A stretch of DNA of 64,000 nt from Oryzicola mucosus. GTDB taxonomy: Bacteria; Pseudomonadota; Alphaproteobacteria; Rhizobiales; Rhizobiaceae. The position numbers and the translations under genes were made by a program. The notes beneath the pieces are model-generated. The model was not told the origin of the DNA. It saw only the letters and a list, made by a program, of their open reading frames with translations, and made no database searches. The stretch lies in assembly GCF_014534685.1 (NCBI RefSeq), contig NZ_JACVVX010000002.1, positions 558,001-622,000 on the forward strand, given 5' to 3'. This document shows, in pieces, positions 29,275 through 38,714 of this stretch (position 1 is the first letter of the stretch; every line of letters begins with the position of its first letter).

Positions 29275-30621
29275 ATGCGGCTGTCGCGCTATTTCCTGCC
29301 CATTCTGAAAGAAAACCCTCGCGAGGCCGAAATCGTCTCGCACCGGTTGATGCTGCGCGCCGGCATGATCCGGCAGCAGGGGCAGGGCAGCTTTTCCTGG
29401 CTGCCGCTGGGCAAGCGCGTGCTCGATAAGGTCTGCCGCATCGTCCGCGAAGAACAGGACCGGGCCGGCGCGCTCGAGATCCTGATGCCCACCATCCAGT
29501 CGGCCGATCTGTGGCGCGAAAGCGGCAGGTATGACGACTATGGCAAGGAGATGCTGCGCATCAAGGACCGGCAGGAACGCGACATGCTGTTCGGCCCGAC
29601 CAATGAAGAGATGGTGACGGAAATCTTCCGCTCCTATGTCAAGTCCTACAAGGATCTGCCGCTCAATCTCTATCACATCCAGTGGAAGTTCCGCGATGAG
29701 GTGCGCCCGCGCTTCGGCGTCATGCGCAGCCGCGAATTCCTGATGAAGGACGCCTACTCCTTCGACCTGAATTTCGAAGGCGCGCGCGCCGCCTACAACC
29801 GCATGTTCGTCTCCTACCTGCGCACCTTCACCCGTATGGGCCTGCAGGCCATTCCGATGCGCGCCGACACCGGCCCGATCGGCGGCGACCTCAGCCACGA
29901 ATTCATCATCCTTGCCGACACGGGCGAAAGCCAGGTGTTCTGCCACAAGGACTATCTGTCGCTCGCTGTGCCCGGAGCCGACACCGACTTCTCCAATGAC
30001 GAGCAGATCGCTGGAATCGTCAAGCAGTGGACGACACCTTACGCGGCCACGGACGAGATGCATGAGGAAGCCACCTGGGACAGTCTGCCCGAGGCCGACA
30101 AGGTCTCGGCGCGCGGCATCGAGGTCGGCCACATCTTCCACTTCGGCGAGAAATACTCCAAGCCGATGAATGCCAAGGTGCAAGGCCCGGACGGCAAGGA
30201 GCACTTCGTCTCGATGGGCTCCTACGGCATCGGCCCGTCGCGTCTGATTGCCGCCATCATCGAAGCCAGCCACGACGACAACGGCATCATCTGGCCGGAA
30301 TCCATCGCGCCCTTCGACATCGGCCTGATCAACATGAAGGTCGGCGATGCCGAATGCGACCGCATCTGCGGAGAGCTTTACGACCTCTTCGGCAAGGCCG
30401 GCAAGGACGTGCTCTATGACGACACCGACCAGCGCGCCGGCGGCAAGTTCGCCACCGCAGACCTGATCGGCCTGCCATGGCAGGTGATCGTAGGTCCGCG
30501 CGGCGCAGCGGCCGGCGAGGTCGAAATCAAGAATCGCAGAACCGGAGATCGCGAGTCGCTGCCGATTGCGCAGGCGCTCGCAAAATTGGGTATCGCTGCC
30601 GAAATGGGTATCGCTGAATGA
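29275..30621 (+). CDS. proS: Prolyl-tRNA synthetase, bacterial short form
   Basis: ProS charges tRNA-Pro. The 448-residue class II enzyme is the short alphaproteobacterial form without the YbaK-like editing insert. Motif 2 region is [20 protein letters not shown], motif 3 is [16 protein letters not shown], and the C-terminal anticodon domain follows. I use ATG 29275 ([11 protein letters not shown]), where family members begin; ATG 29263 would add four residues. Its last base pairs overlap lolC (ATGA). Confidence 0.95.
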   Translation: MRLSRYFLPILKENPREAEIVSHRLMLRAGMIRQQGQGSFSWLPLGKRVLDKVCRIVREEQDRAGALEILMPTIQSADLWRESGRYDDYGKEMLRIKDRQERDMLFGPTNEEMVTEIFRSYVKSYKDLPLNLYHIQWKFRDEVRPRFGVMRSREFLMKDAYSFDLNFEGARAAYNRMFVSYLRTFTRMGLQAIPMRADTGPIGGDLSHEFIILADTGESQVFCHKDYLSLAVPGADTDFSNDEQIAGIVKQWTTPYAATDEMHEEATWDSLPEADKVSARGIEVGHIFHFGEKYSKPMNAKVQGPDGKEHFVSMGSYGIGPSRLIAAIIEASHDDNGIIWPESIAPFDIGLINMKVGDAECDRICGELYDLFGKAGKDVLYDDTDQRAGGKFATADLIGLPWQVIVGPRGAAAGEVEIKNRRTGDRESLPIAQALAKLGIAAEMGIAE

Positions 30622-31897
30622 GCACAAACGCGGCGAAGCCGGCTGGCGCCGGGCCGTTCTCCGTCTTCGAACGCATGGTGGCGTGGCGCTACCTGCGCGC
30701 CAAGCGCAAGGAAACGGTGATCTCCGTCATCGCCTCCATCTCGTTCCTCGGCATCATGCTGGGCGTGGCCACGCTGATCGTCGTCATGGCCGTGATGAAC
30801 GGTTTTCGCGCTGAACTGCTGACACGCATCCTGGGGATCAACGGCCATGTCATCGTCACGCCGCTCGACACGCCGCTTGAGGATTACGCTGCCGTCACTG
30901 ATCGCATCAACGGCGTTTCCGGTGTGCGCTACGCCATTCCGTTGATCGACGGGCAGGTGCTGGCGCAAGGCACCATCGGCCCCGGCGCGGGGGCGCTGGT
31001 GCGCGGGATCCGCGCCGCCGACCTGGAAAAGATGAACATCGTTTCGCAGAACCTGCGCCAGGGCACACTCGAAGGCTTCGACGAGGGGCAGGGCGTAGCC
31101 ATCGGCAAGCGCATGGCCGACACGATGGGGCTGATCCTCGGCGACACCATCACGCTGGTTTCGCCCGATGGCGACGTCACCCCCATGGGCATGACGCCGC
31201 GCGTCAAGGGTTATCAGGTCAATGCCATCTTCGAAGTCGGCATGTCGGAATATGATTCCTCCATCGTCTACATGCCGCTCGACGAGGCCCAGCTCTATTT
31301 CAATTCCGAGGGCAAGGCGCAGTCCATCGAGGTCTTCGTCGACAACCCGGACCAAGTCGACACGCTGAAACCGCTTATCGAGGAAGCCGCGCAGCGTCCT
31401 GTCATGCTGACCGACTGGCGGCAGCGCAACCAGACCTTCTTCTCCGCGCTGCAGGTCGAGCGCAACGTCATGTTCATGATCCTGACGCTGATCGTGCTGG
31501 TGGCGGCGCTCAACATCATCTCCGGCTTGATCATGCTGGTGAAGGACAAAGGCCGCGACATCGCCATCTTGCGCACCATGGGCGCCACGCGCGGCGCGGT
31601 GATGCGCATCTTTATGATGACGGGGGCTGCCATCGGCATGACCGGAACGCTGGCCGGCGTGCTGCTGGGCGTCGTCATCTGTCTGAATGTCGAACGCATT
31701 CGCCAGTTCTTCTCTTGGATTTCGGGCACCGTGCTGTTCAATCCCGAGCTGTATTTCCTCAGCCAGTTGCCGGCGAAGATGGAACTCAGTGAGACCGTCA
31801 CGGTCGTGCTCATGGCGCTGGGGTTATCGTTCATCGCCACGGTGTTTCCGGCCTGGCGCGCAGCCAAGCTCGATCCCGTCGAGGCATTGAGGTACGA

Positions 31898-31901
<4 letters not shown>
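30618..31901 (+). CDS. lolC: Lipoprotein-releasing ABC transporter permease (LolC/LolE)
   Basis: This inner-membrane permease works with LolD to release outer-membrane lipoproteins to LolA. The 427-residue protein has an N-terminal helix after a short polar leader ([20 protein letters not shown]), a large periplasmic MacB-like domain (about 60-280), and three C-terminal FtsX helices with [20 protein letters not shown] and [18 protein letters not shown] single permease gene is present rather than a lolC/lolE pair. It overlaps proS by 4 bp and lolD by 4 bp. Confidence 0.93.
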
Positions 31902-32584
<683 letters not shown>

Positions 32585-32605
32585 GGAAGCGGCAGTTTAG
32601 CGCGC

Positions 32606-32815
32606 TTCCCTTCTCCCCCGCGGGAGAAGGTGGCTGCGCCGAGCGTAGCGAGAGCGAAGTCGGATGAGGGGTGTTGGACGGAGTACGACACTGGTGATGG
32701 CGTGCGCTCCATCGACCTGATTAGCCTTTACACCTCGTTTCTTCCTTCACCCCGCATCCGCCTCCTCGGGGCACCTTCTCCTGCAGGTGAAGAAGGTGGC
32801 GTTTATTCTGCTCCG
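32606..32815. repeat. REP-like palindromic repeats after lolD
   Basis: Two facing segments share CTTCTCC...GGAGAAGGTG cores: 32606-32680 (CTTCTCCCCCGCGGGAGAAGG, then GCGCCGAGCGTAGCGAGAGC) and 32743-32815 (inverse orientation, CACCTTCTCCTGCAGGTGAAG). The GTGAGGGG/CCCTCAT ends also recur at 40711-40860 and 61925-62095. No open frame here is convincing. The rest of the gap to 33009 shows nothing further. Confidence 0.75.
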
Positions 32816-33009
32816 CTTGCAACCGTGTAGAGTTGGGACAGCCGATCATGGCGGCGGCAAGATATGCCCTTATCGCCATGAGCGATCAGGTGTCCCCGAA
32901 TCACCGCCAATCCTTAACCCAATCGTAAACGCTTCGTTCACCACGGAATCGGCTTAGGCTTTTCCTCCTATATTTTCACGTTTTGTTCGTTGACTTTAGG
33001 ACAAAGTTA

Positions 33010-33024
33010 GAACAAATTGAGAAC
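33010..33024 (+). promoter_or_regulatory. LexA (SOS) box of the alphaproteobacterial type
   Basis: GAAC-N7-GAAC matches the alphaproteobacterial LexA box (the reverse complement of GTTC-N7-GTTC). It lies 22 bp upstream of the small gene at 33047 and overlaps the region expected for a -10 box relative to TTGACT at 32990-32995, a classic repressor position. Confidence 0.75.
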
Positions 33025-33046
33025 ATATTAAAAACAGGAGAGAGAA

Positions 33047-33133
33047 ATGGCTGGACTTCTTCAGGACGTGATCTCGCTGGTGTGCATGGGCACATTCCTC
33101 GTTTCCGCTGCGATGTTGATCAGCGTGCTTTAA
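33047..33133 (+). CDS. SOS-box-associated 28-residue membrane peptide
   Basis: The frame encodes MAGLLQDVISLVCMGTFLVS plus AAMLISVL, one continuous hydrophobic helix after a short head. A good ribosome site (CAGGAGAGAG) precedes the ATG. With the LexA box just upstream, the design matches SidA of Caulobacter crescentus, a 29-residue SOS-induced inner-membrane peptide that blocks cell division; SOS-induced TisB-type membrane toxins are another precedent. I see no basis for claiming sequence homology to either. It is too short for most gene finders and probably unannotated. Confidence 0.65.
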   Translation: MAGLLQDVISLVCMGTFLVSAAMLISVL

Positions 33134-33180
33134 CAAAACCCAACGATGTGGCCCGCCTTCGGCGTAGTGTAGCCACAGGT

Positions 33181-33210
33181 CGGGCGCGCAAAATCAGCAC
33201 GGCGCGCCCG
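33181..33210. terminator. Strong GC stem-loop between convergent genes
   Basis: CGGGCGCGC (33181-33189) pairs with GCGCGCCCG (33202-33210) across a 12-nt loop. It sits between the small SOS gene and the convergent lipB stop, so it may end transcripts from both sides. There is no T-run. Confidence 0.5.
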
Positions 33211-33212
33211 GT

Positions 33213-33953
33213 TCAGGCGGTGAGGCGGGTGTCGTTTTCTATCCGGGCCACAGGTCCGAATATCTCTTCGAAGGCTGCCTTCAGCGCTTCGTCCAGATCG
33301 TCCATCGTGACCGGCAGGCCGAGATCGACAAGGCTGGTCACGCCATGGTCGGCGATGCCGCAGGGCACGATACCGGAGAAATCAGCGAGGTCGGGTTCGA
33401 CATTGATCGAGATGCCGTGGAAGCTGACCCATTTGCGCAGGCGGATGCCGATGGCTGCGATCTTGTCTTCGGCTGCGCTGCCATCGTGCATGGGCGGCCG
33501 GTCGGGCCGAACGACCCAGACTCCCACGCGGTCCTCACGGCGCTCGCCCTTGACGTTGAAGGCGGCGAGCGTCCCGATAATCCACGCCTCCAGTGAGGCG
33601 ACGAAGGCGCGGACGTCTTCGCGCCGGCGTTTCAGATCGAGCATCACATAGGCCACCCGCTGGCCGGGTCCATGATAGGTGTATTCGCCGCCGCGTCCGG
33701 CGTCGAAGACCGGCAGGCGGTCGGGCTGGACGAGGTCTTCGATTCGCGCGCTGGTGCCGGCGGTATAAAGCGGTGGGTGCTCGACCAGCCAGACGAGCTC
33801 GCCGGCGGTGCCGGCGCGAATAGCTTCCGCGCGGGCTTCCATGAAGGCGAGTGCCTCGGGGTAGGGCATCAGGCCCGGAGCGACCGACCATTCGACCGCC
33901 GCCGAGCCGGGAGCGGGCAGGAAGGACGTGGCGATCTGGCTGCGTTCCGTCAT
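33213..33953 (-). CDS. lipB: Octanoyl-(acyl-carrier-protein) transferase LipB
   Basis: LipB moves octanoyl groups from ACP to lipoyl domains in lipoate synthesis. The 246-residue protein shows [31 protein letters not shown] and the acyl-carrying cysteine with its lysine partner region in [16 protein letters not shown] and [20 protein letters not shown] 33953 ([11 protein letters not shown]) is chosen; an open frame continues upstream without similarity. It is a single-gene unit. Confidence 0.94.
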   Translation of the reverse strand: MTERSQIATSFLPAPGSAAVEWSVAPGLMPYPEALAFMEARAEAIRAGTAGELVWLVEHPPLYTAGTSARIEDLVQPDRLPVFDAGRGGEYTYHGPGQRVAYVMLDLKRRREDVRAFVASLEAWIIGTLAAFNVKGERREDRVGVWVVRPDRPPMHDGSAAEDKIAAIGIRLRKWVSFHGISINVEPDLADFSGIVPCGIADHGVTSLVDLGLPVTMDDLDEALKAAFEEIFGPVARIENDTRLTA

Positions 33954-34271
33954 GGTATCTGTTCCTTCAGCGCTGCTGTGCAGGGCTGCTCGACATGCCG
34001 TCGCTGGCGCACGACTTGGCGGTGCGTCGGCATCCTTCATATGGCGGCTATGGCCGCGTTCGTCCAGCGGCACTGTGGAAGGCATTGCGATATGCTCAAG
34101 CGCCGATTGCTGCAGCCGTCGGGTTCGGTTTCGAAGCCTCGGAACAGAGCCTTTCGCCGGGGAATGAATTTTTCCGGCCATAAGGAGCGAATAATCCACA
34201 GGGCGGCTTGTTTCGCGGAAAACGATTTGCTACATGCCGCGAGCCGGTTCAGACCGGCTGTTTCGTGATGT
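33954..34271. other. Gap between lipB and tRNA-Leu
   Basis: This 318-bp stretch holds the lipB promoter on the minus strand and the tRNA promoter on the plus strand. I see no supported gene. A short stem GCCGGTTC/GACCGGC precedes the tRNA at about 34244-34259. Confidence 0.4.
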
Positions 34272-34356
34272 GCGGTCGTGGCGGAATTGGTAGACGCGCA
34301 GCGTTGAGGTCGCTGTGGGGCAACCCGTGGAAGTTCGAGTCTTCTCGACCGCACCA
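34272..34356 (+). tRNA. tRNA-Leu (anticodon GAG)
   Basis: An 85-nt class II tRNA. The acceptor stem is GCGGTCG (34272-34278) with CGACCGC (34346-34352), then A and encoded CCA. The D-loop region is TGGCGGAATTGGTAGACGC, the anticodon arm CAGCG-TTGAGGT-CGCTG gives GAG, and a long variable arm TGGGGCAACCCG and the TTCGAGT T-loop follow. It reads CUC and CUU codons. Confidence 0.96.
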
Positions 34357-34604
34357 TCATGATAACCGATGCGCACAAGCATCTGGTTTTCCTCCTCTCC
34401 TCGAGGTTTGTCCGGCTCATCGGTCACCGTTGGAATTGGATTGCGGCCACACGAGATCACTCCGCGGCTTTCCGTTGTTTTCATCCTTCGCTCGTAGCTC
34501 GGCGGCTTTCCGGCAACTGCTGCAAGCAGATATTGCCGTATTCATTCCGGCCGATTGACAGATGCGGACACGAGGTCGCGGCGAGCCTTATTTCGTTGAT
34601 GTTT

Positions 34605-34656
34605 CGGAGATATGCAGGCTAGGACCTCACCTGGACCTGCAGCAGAAAAATCTCCG
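34605..34656 (+). promoter_or_regulatory. Nested hairpin in the mgtE leader
   Basis: CGGAGAT (34605-34611) pairs with ATCTCCG (34650-34656), and inside it TGCAGG (34613-34618) pairs with CCTGCA (34636-34641). The ribosome site (CGGAGGG) and the mgtE ATG at 34678 follow directly. The compact two-stem leader in front of a magnesium transporter gene suggests cis regulation, but it does not match the M-box pattern I know. The remaining 34357-34604 shows nothing else. Confidence 0.5.
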
Positions 34657-34677
34657 AACACCGAACGGAGGGCGCCG

Positions 34678-36096
34678 ATGGAAGACCCCAGAGACCAGAC
34701 GTCCGGCGTACAGATTTCTGATGCCGTTCATCCCGAAATCTACGACGAAGAGGGTGTCGTTCGCGCCTCCTTCCTCGCGAGCATCGGCGCGGCGATAGCC
34801 GACCGCGACACGCTGGCGCTGAAGCACGAGGTTTCCCGGCTTCACCAGTCCGAGATGGGCGACGTGCTTGAGGCCTTGATGCCCGAGCAGCGGCTGGCGC
34901 TGGTCGATCTCATGGGCGCGGATTTCGACTTTTCGGCGCTGACCGAGGTCGACGAAGCGATCCGCATGGATATCGTCGACAACATGCCCAATGCGCAGAT
35001 CGCGCAGGCGGTCCAGGAACTCGATTCCGACGACGCGGTCTACATTCTTGAGGACTTGGACGAGGAAGACCAGGACGAGATTCTTGCGCAGTTGCCGTTT
35101 ACCGAACGCGTCAGGCTGCGCCGCTCGCTGGACTATCCCGAGGAAACGGCCGGTCGGCGTATGCAGACCGAATTCGTCGCCGTGCCGCCGTTCTGGACCG
35201 TGGGCCAGACCATCGACTACATGCGCGAGGACAATAACCTTCCCGAGCGCTTCACCCAGATCTTCGTCATCGATCCGACGTTTCGCCTCTTGGGCGCCAT
35301 CGATCTCGACCAGATCCTGCGCGCCAAGCGCACGGTCAAGATCGAAGAGATCATGCATGAGACGCGTCATGCCATTCCGGCCACCATGGACCAGGAAGAG
35401 GCCGCCCGCGACTTCGAGCAATACGATCTCCTGTCCGCCGCCGTGGTCGATGCCAATGACCGGCTGGTCGGCGTATTGACCATCGACGACGTGGTCGACG
35501 TCATCCAGCAGGAGGCCGAGGAGGACCTTCTGCGCATGGGCGGCGTCGGCGACGAGGAATTGTCGGACACGGTGCGCGCTACATCGCGCTCGCGCATCCC
35601 CTGGCTGAGCGTCAATCTTGTCACCGCGTTTCTGTCTGCGTCGGTGATCGGCTTTTTCGATGGCACGATCGAGCAGATGGTTGCGCTTGCGGTGCTGATG
35701 CCGATCGTGGCGTCGATGGGCGGCAATGCCGCGACCCAGACCATGACGGTTACCGTGCGGGCGCTGGCGACGCGCGACCTCGATATCTACAATGCCGGAC
35801 GCATCATCCGGCGCGAGGCCATGGTCGGCGCGATCAACGGCGTCATCTTCGCCGTGCTGATCGGCATCGTCGCCGGCTTGTGGTTTCAAAACCCGGATCT
35901 GGGCGGCATCATCGCCGCCGCCATGGTCATCAACATGATGGCGGCAGCCCTTGGCGGCATCCTTATTCCACTTCTGCTGCACAAATTCGGCGCCGACCCG
36001 GCCATTGCCTCGGCGGTGTTCGTGACCATGGTCACCGATATCGTCGGTTTCTTTTCCTTCCTCGGCCTTGCCGCCTGGTGGTTCGGCTTCTTCTGA
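34678..36096 (+). CDS. mgtE: Magnesium transporter MgtE
   Basis: MgtE is a gated magnesium channel. The 472-residue protein has a cytoplasmic N domain (about residues 30-150, with SRLHQSEMGDVLEALMPEQR and LDEEDQDEILAQLPFTER), two CBS domains (about 155-280, VVDANDRLVGVLTIDDVVDV), and five C-terminal membrane helices with the conserved PIVASMGGNAATQTMTV pore segment. ATG 34678 is supported by CGGAGGG upstream. A structured leader precedes it. Confidence 0.95.
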   Translation: MEDPRDQTSGVQISDAVHPEIYDEEGVVRASFLASIGAAIADRDTLALKHEVSRLHQSEMGDVLEALMPEQRLALVDLMGADFDFSALTEVDEAIRMDIVDNMPNAQIAQAVQELDSDDAVYILEDLDEEDQDEILAQLPFTERVRLRRSLDYPEETAGRRMQTEFVAVPPFWTVGQTIDYMREDNNLPERFTQIFVIDPTFRLLGAIDLDQILRAKRTVKIEEIMHETRHAIPATMDQEEAARDFEQYDLLSAAVVDANDRLVGVLTIDDVVDVIQQEAEEDLLRMGGVGDEELSDTVRATSRSRIPWLSVNLVTAFLSASVIGFFDGTIEQMVALAVLMPIVASMGGNAATQTMTVTVRALATRDLDIYNAGRIIRREAMVGAINGVIFAVLIGIVAGLWFQNPDLGGIIAAAMVINMMAAALGGILIPLLLHKFGADPAIASAVFVTMVTDIVGFFSFLGLAAWWFGFF

Positions 36097-36151
36097 TTTC
36101 TGCTGCCCTCCAGGTGCCGCGGCCTCGGCATTTCCTGTATCGGCCGACCGC

Positions 36152-36175
36152 ACGTAAATTGACTTTTACGTAAAT
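36152..36175 (+). promoter_or_regulatory. Promoter/operator with a LiuR-like TTTACGTAAA box
   Basis: ACGTAAATTGACTTTTACGT with AAAT following contains a -35-like TTGACT and the palindrome TTTACGTAAA. This resembles operators I recall for LiuR-type MerR regulators. It lies about 115 bp upstream of the merR gene, suggesting autoregulation. Confidence 0.5.
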
Positions 36176-36288
36176 GCCGTGCGAAATAGTTCAGGAAACG
36201 GCCTTGCGCGCGGCCAAGTCGATTCCATGGCGCTGTCGGCGGGGACGACGGCGGAAGTTTGGACGCCTGATGGCGTGAGGGCAGGTCG

Positions 36289-36675
36289 ATGCGCGAATAT
36301 TACACGATCACCGAGCTGACGCGGGAGTTCGACATCTCCACCCGCACATTGCGCTTCTATGAGGACGAGGGCTTGATCCAGCCGCTGCGGCGCGGCCGCA
36401 CCCGCCTGTTCAAGCCGTCCGACCGGCATCTCGTCCGCCAGATCATGCGCGGCAAGCGGCTCGGCTTTTCGATCAACGAAATCCGCGAGATCATCCAGAT
36501 GTATCGCGAGCCGCCGGGAGAGGTCGGACAGCTCAAGCTGATGATCAAGCGCATCGAGGAAAAGCGCGAGGAATTGCGCCAAAAGCGCCGCGACCTCGAA
36601 GAGACGCTGGCCGAACTCGACCAGGCCGAGGATTCCTGCGTCGAGCGCCTGGCGGAACTCGGCGTGACGACCTGA
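36289..36675 (+). CDS. MerR-family transcriptional regulator (LiuR-like)
   Basis: This 128-residue protein has a MerR winged HTH at the N-terminus (YTITELTREFDISTRTLRFYEDEGLIQPLRRGRTRLF) and a long C-terminal dimerisation coiled coil (RIEEKREELRQKRRDLEETL). It has one cysteine near the C-terminus and lacks a metal-binding cysteine set. The HTH resembles LiuR, which controls branched-chain amino acid catabolism in alphaproteobacteria, but no liu genes are adjacent. Assignment to LiuR is tentative. Confidence 0.85.
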   Translation: MREYYTITELTREFDISTRTLRFYEDEGLIQPLRRGRTRLFKPSDRHLVRQIMRGKRLGFSINEIREIIQMYREPPGEVGQLKLMIKRIEEKREELRQKRRDLEETLAELDQAEDSCVERLAELGVTT

Positions 36676-36691
36676 CGCTGGCCTACTACAC

Positions 36692-37168
36692 CTACACCCA
36701 GCGGCGGACCTTCTTGGCGTAGTCGAGATATTTCTTGCCGAAGCGCGCTTTCAGGTGCCGTTCTTCCGGCTCGATGGAGAGCTTCTGCGTGGCAAAACCT
36801 GCCACGATGCCGAGCGCAAAGAACCAGATTTCCCCGACGATCAGGCCGACGCCGAACATCAGCAGAGTGTTGCCGAGATAGAGCGGGTTTCGGGACACGC
36901 CGAACACACCGTCGGTGACCAGATGCGTCGCGGCATGGATGGGCGAAACCGTGGTCTTAGCCTTGTGCAAAGCGCGGATGGCTGTGACGTAAAGGGCAAT
37001 CACCGCGGCCAGCACCAGCCAGCCGAATGCCTGCAGGAAGTCGGCGAAGGGCGAGCCGAACCAGGGCAGCGGATAAACGATGAACAGCACGATGGCAGTG
37101 GCCATGGCAACGAGATAGATCAGCGGCGGCCAGGGGACGCGGCTGGGTGCGGTTTGACTGTCGTTCAC
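36692..37168 (-). CDS. Isoprenylcysteine carboxyl methyltransferase-family membrane protein
   Basis: The 158-residue protein has several membrane helices and the ICMT/PEMT-type C-terminal block GVFGVSRNPLYLGNTLLMFG with EPEERHLKARFGKKYLDYAKKV. These enzymes use S-adenosylmethionine at the membrane; the substrate here is unknown. The start is GTG 37168, preceded by AGGGAGGAA and overlapping the upstream gene's TGA (GTGA), so the two genes are coupled. Confidence 0.82.
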   Translation of the reverse strand: MNDSQTAPSRVPWPPLIYLVAMATAIVLFIVYPLPWFGSPFADFLQAFGWLVLAAVIALYVTAIRALHKAKTTVSPIHAATHLVTDGVFGVSRNPLYLGNTLLMFGVGLIVGEIWFFALGIVAGFATQKLSIEPEERHLKARFGKKYLDYAKKVRRWV

Positions 37169-38148
37169 TGTGTTCCTCCCTGCGGCAGACCATAGTCTGT
37201 TCTGCCGGTACAGGCGAGGGCATGTTGCTCGACCTGCAGCTGAAGCTCCGTGCCGGATTCGCCGGCGAAGATGCGGTCGAGCGAGCCGTCGTCCCGCAAA
37301 GACTCCAGCATGCAGCCGCAATAGGCGGTGCAGAAGGTGGCATCGCGCTGTTCGATGCACGAAGCGCGGCATTCGCGGTTGAAGCCGACCTCCGGGTCGG
37401 CCTGAGGCGGCGGAACGATCTGCGCCGCAAGCCAGACCAGGCCAATCAGCACGGGCTGGTGGATCAGATAGAAGGCCAGGCTGTGCCGCCCGGCAAAAAG
37501 CAGCGGCGTAGACCAGCGACCGGGGCGGATCGCGGCAAGGCGCTCTTTCAGGCCATAGTCCGTGGCCAGCCTGGCGGCCGCGATGCCGATCAGCACCGGC
37601 GCGAACCATGGAAACAGCGGCACATAGTCGTTGGAGCGCGGATTGGTTGTCGATAGCCCGACCCACCACAGCGCGGGATGATCGAAGACCGGCCCGCGCA
37701 GATAAAGCGGCGCGAGAATCACCAGGACAGCGACGACAAGGCTGACCAGTGCGGGCAGCCGGAGGAAGGCAAGGCCGAGCACGCTCGCCAACGCGATCTG
37801 ATGCAGGATGCCGAAGAAGATGAAGGCCTCAGGCGTTGCAAACCATGTCGCCACGGTGATCACGGCGGCCGCAGCCGCGACCATTGCCAGGCGGATGGCA
37901 AAGCCGCGCCAGCGGATGTACCGGCCATGGGCCAGAAACAGGCTGACGCCGACCAGAAACAGGAAGGTCGAGGCGATGCAGCGGGCGAACATCTTCCAGC
38001 CGCCATGCGCCACGGTGCCGGGATCGAGATAGCCGAACATCTCAAGGTCCCAGGCGCCGTGATAGATCGCCATGGCGATCAGCGCCACGCCACGCGCGAC
38101 GTCGATGGACAGGATGCGCCGGTCTTTCGGCTGGTCTGTGGCAGTCAT
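37165..38148 (-). CDS. DUF1624 acyltransferase-like membrane protein
   Basis: This 327-residue protein opens with RRILSIDVARGVALIAMAIYHGAWD, the signature of the DUF1624 / heparan-alpha-glucosaminide N-acetyltransferase-like family, and has about eight membrane helices including SLAFYLIHQPVLIGLVWL. A cysteine-rich soluble tail of about 75 residues follows (CRASCIEQRDATFCTAYCGC), an unusual addition. Substrate unknown. It is translationally coupled to the methyltransferase-like gene. Confidence 0.78.
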   Translation of the reverse strand: MTATDQPKDRRILSIDVARGVALIAMAIYHGAWDLEMFGYLDPGTVAHGGWKMFARCIASTFLFLVGVSLFLAHGRYIRWRGFAIRLAMVAAAAAVITVATWFATPEAFIFFGILHQIALASVLGLAFLRLPALVSLVVAVLVILAPLYLRGPVFDHPALWWVGLSTTNPRSNDYVPLFPWFAPVLIGIAAARLATDYGLKERLAAIRPGRWSTPLLFAGRHSLAFYLIHQPVLIGLVWLAAQIVPPPQADPEVGFNRECRASCIEQRDATFCTAYCGCMLESLRDDGSLDRIFAGESGTELQLQVEQHALACTGRTDYGLPQGGTQ

Positions 38149-38302
38149 CTGGCTTCCGGCGCTCCCTGAACGTCGCTCCTCCTACCATGCCTCCGTGTCG
38201 CAATGAATCGAATTGACAACCCTGTGCCCAGCCTTGTGGCGCCCGGCTTGTTGGCGTCGTGGGATTCGTTTGCCGTCCGCCGCGTTTGTTCCTATAGTGC
38301 CG

Positions 38303-38475
38303 AGGTCGTCGGTTTCCGATGGAAGGAAGAGGGAATGCGGTGAGGACGGTTTTCGTCCAACTCCGCAGCTGCCCCCGCAACTGTAAGCGGTCAGCCCAAC
38401 CCATGCGCCACTGGATCTGTTCCGGGAAGGCGGGGAGGGCGGAAGTCCGCGAGCCAGGAGACCTGCCGGCGGCGC
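38303..38475 (+). promoter_or_regulatory. Cobalamin riboswitch upstream of cbtB
   Basis: The aptamer holds CCCGCAACTGTAAGCGG and the B12 box GCCAGGAGACCTGCC at 38453-38467. Downstream, CCCTC...GAGGG (about 38491-38508) forms a hairpin just before the AAGGA ribosome site of cbtB at 38520, a likely expression platform. Together with the element at 6508-6690 it puts cobalt uptake and corrin synthesis under the same effector. Confidence 0.95.
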
Positions 38476-38519
38476 AACGCAACTCTTGGCCCTCGGGTGG
38501 AGGGCGAAAGGATTTTGGA

Positions 38520-38699
38520 ATGAACAGCGTTACACAGACCCTCGGCGCGGACGTCTCGTCGGCCTCGAAATTCATGCAGTTGGCGATGGCCGGCCTGCTC
38601 GGCGTCTTCGTCGTCGGTTTCCTCGGCTTCTCGCATATGGAAGTCGTGCACAATGCCGGCCACGACTATCGCCATTCCCTGGCGTTTCCCTGCCACTAA
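38520..38699 (+). CDS. cbtB: Cobalt transporter subunit CbtB
   Basis: CbtB is a single-helix membrane protein that accompanies CbtA in cobalt uptake. The 59-residue product has one helix (LAMAGLLGVFVVGFLGF) followed by a His-rich C-terminal metal motif (HMEVVHNAGHDYRHSLAFPCH). It begins just after the riboswitch expression region. Confidence 0.92.
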   Translation: MNSVTQTLGADVSSASKFMQLAMAGLLGVFVVGFLGFSHMEVVHNAGHDYRHSLAFPCH

Positions 38700-38714
38700 C
38701 CGGGGAATTTCATC

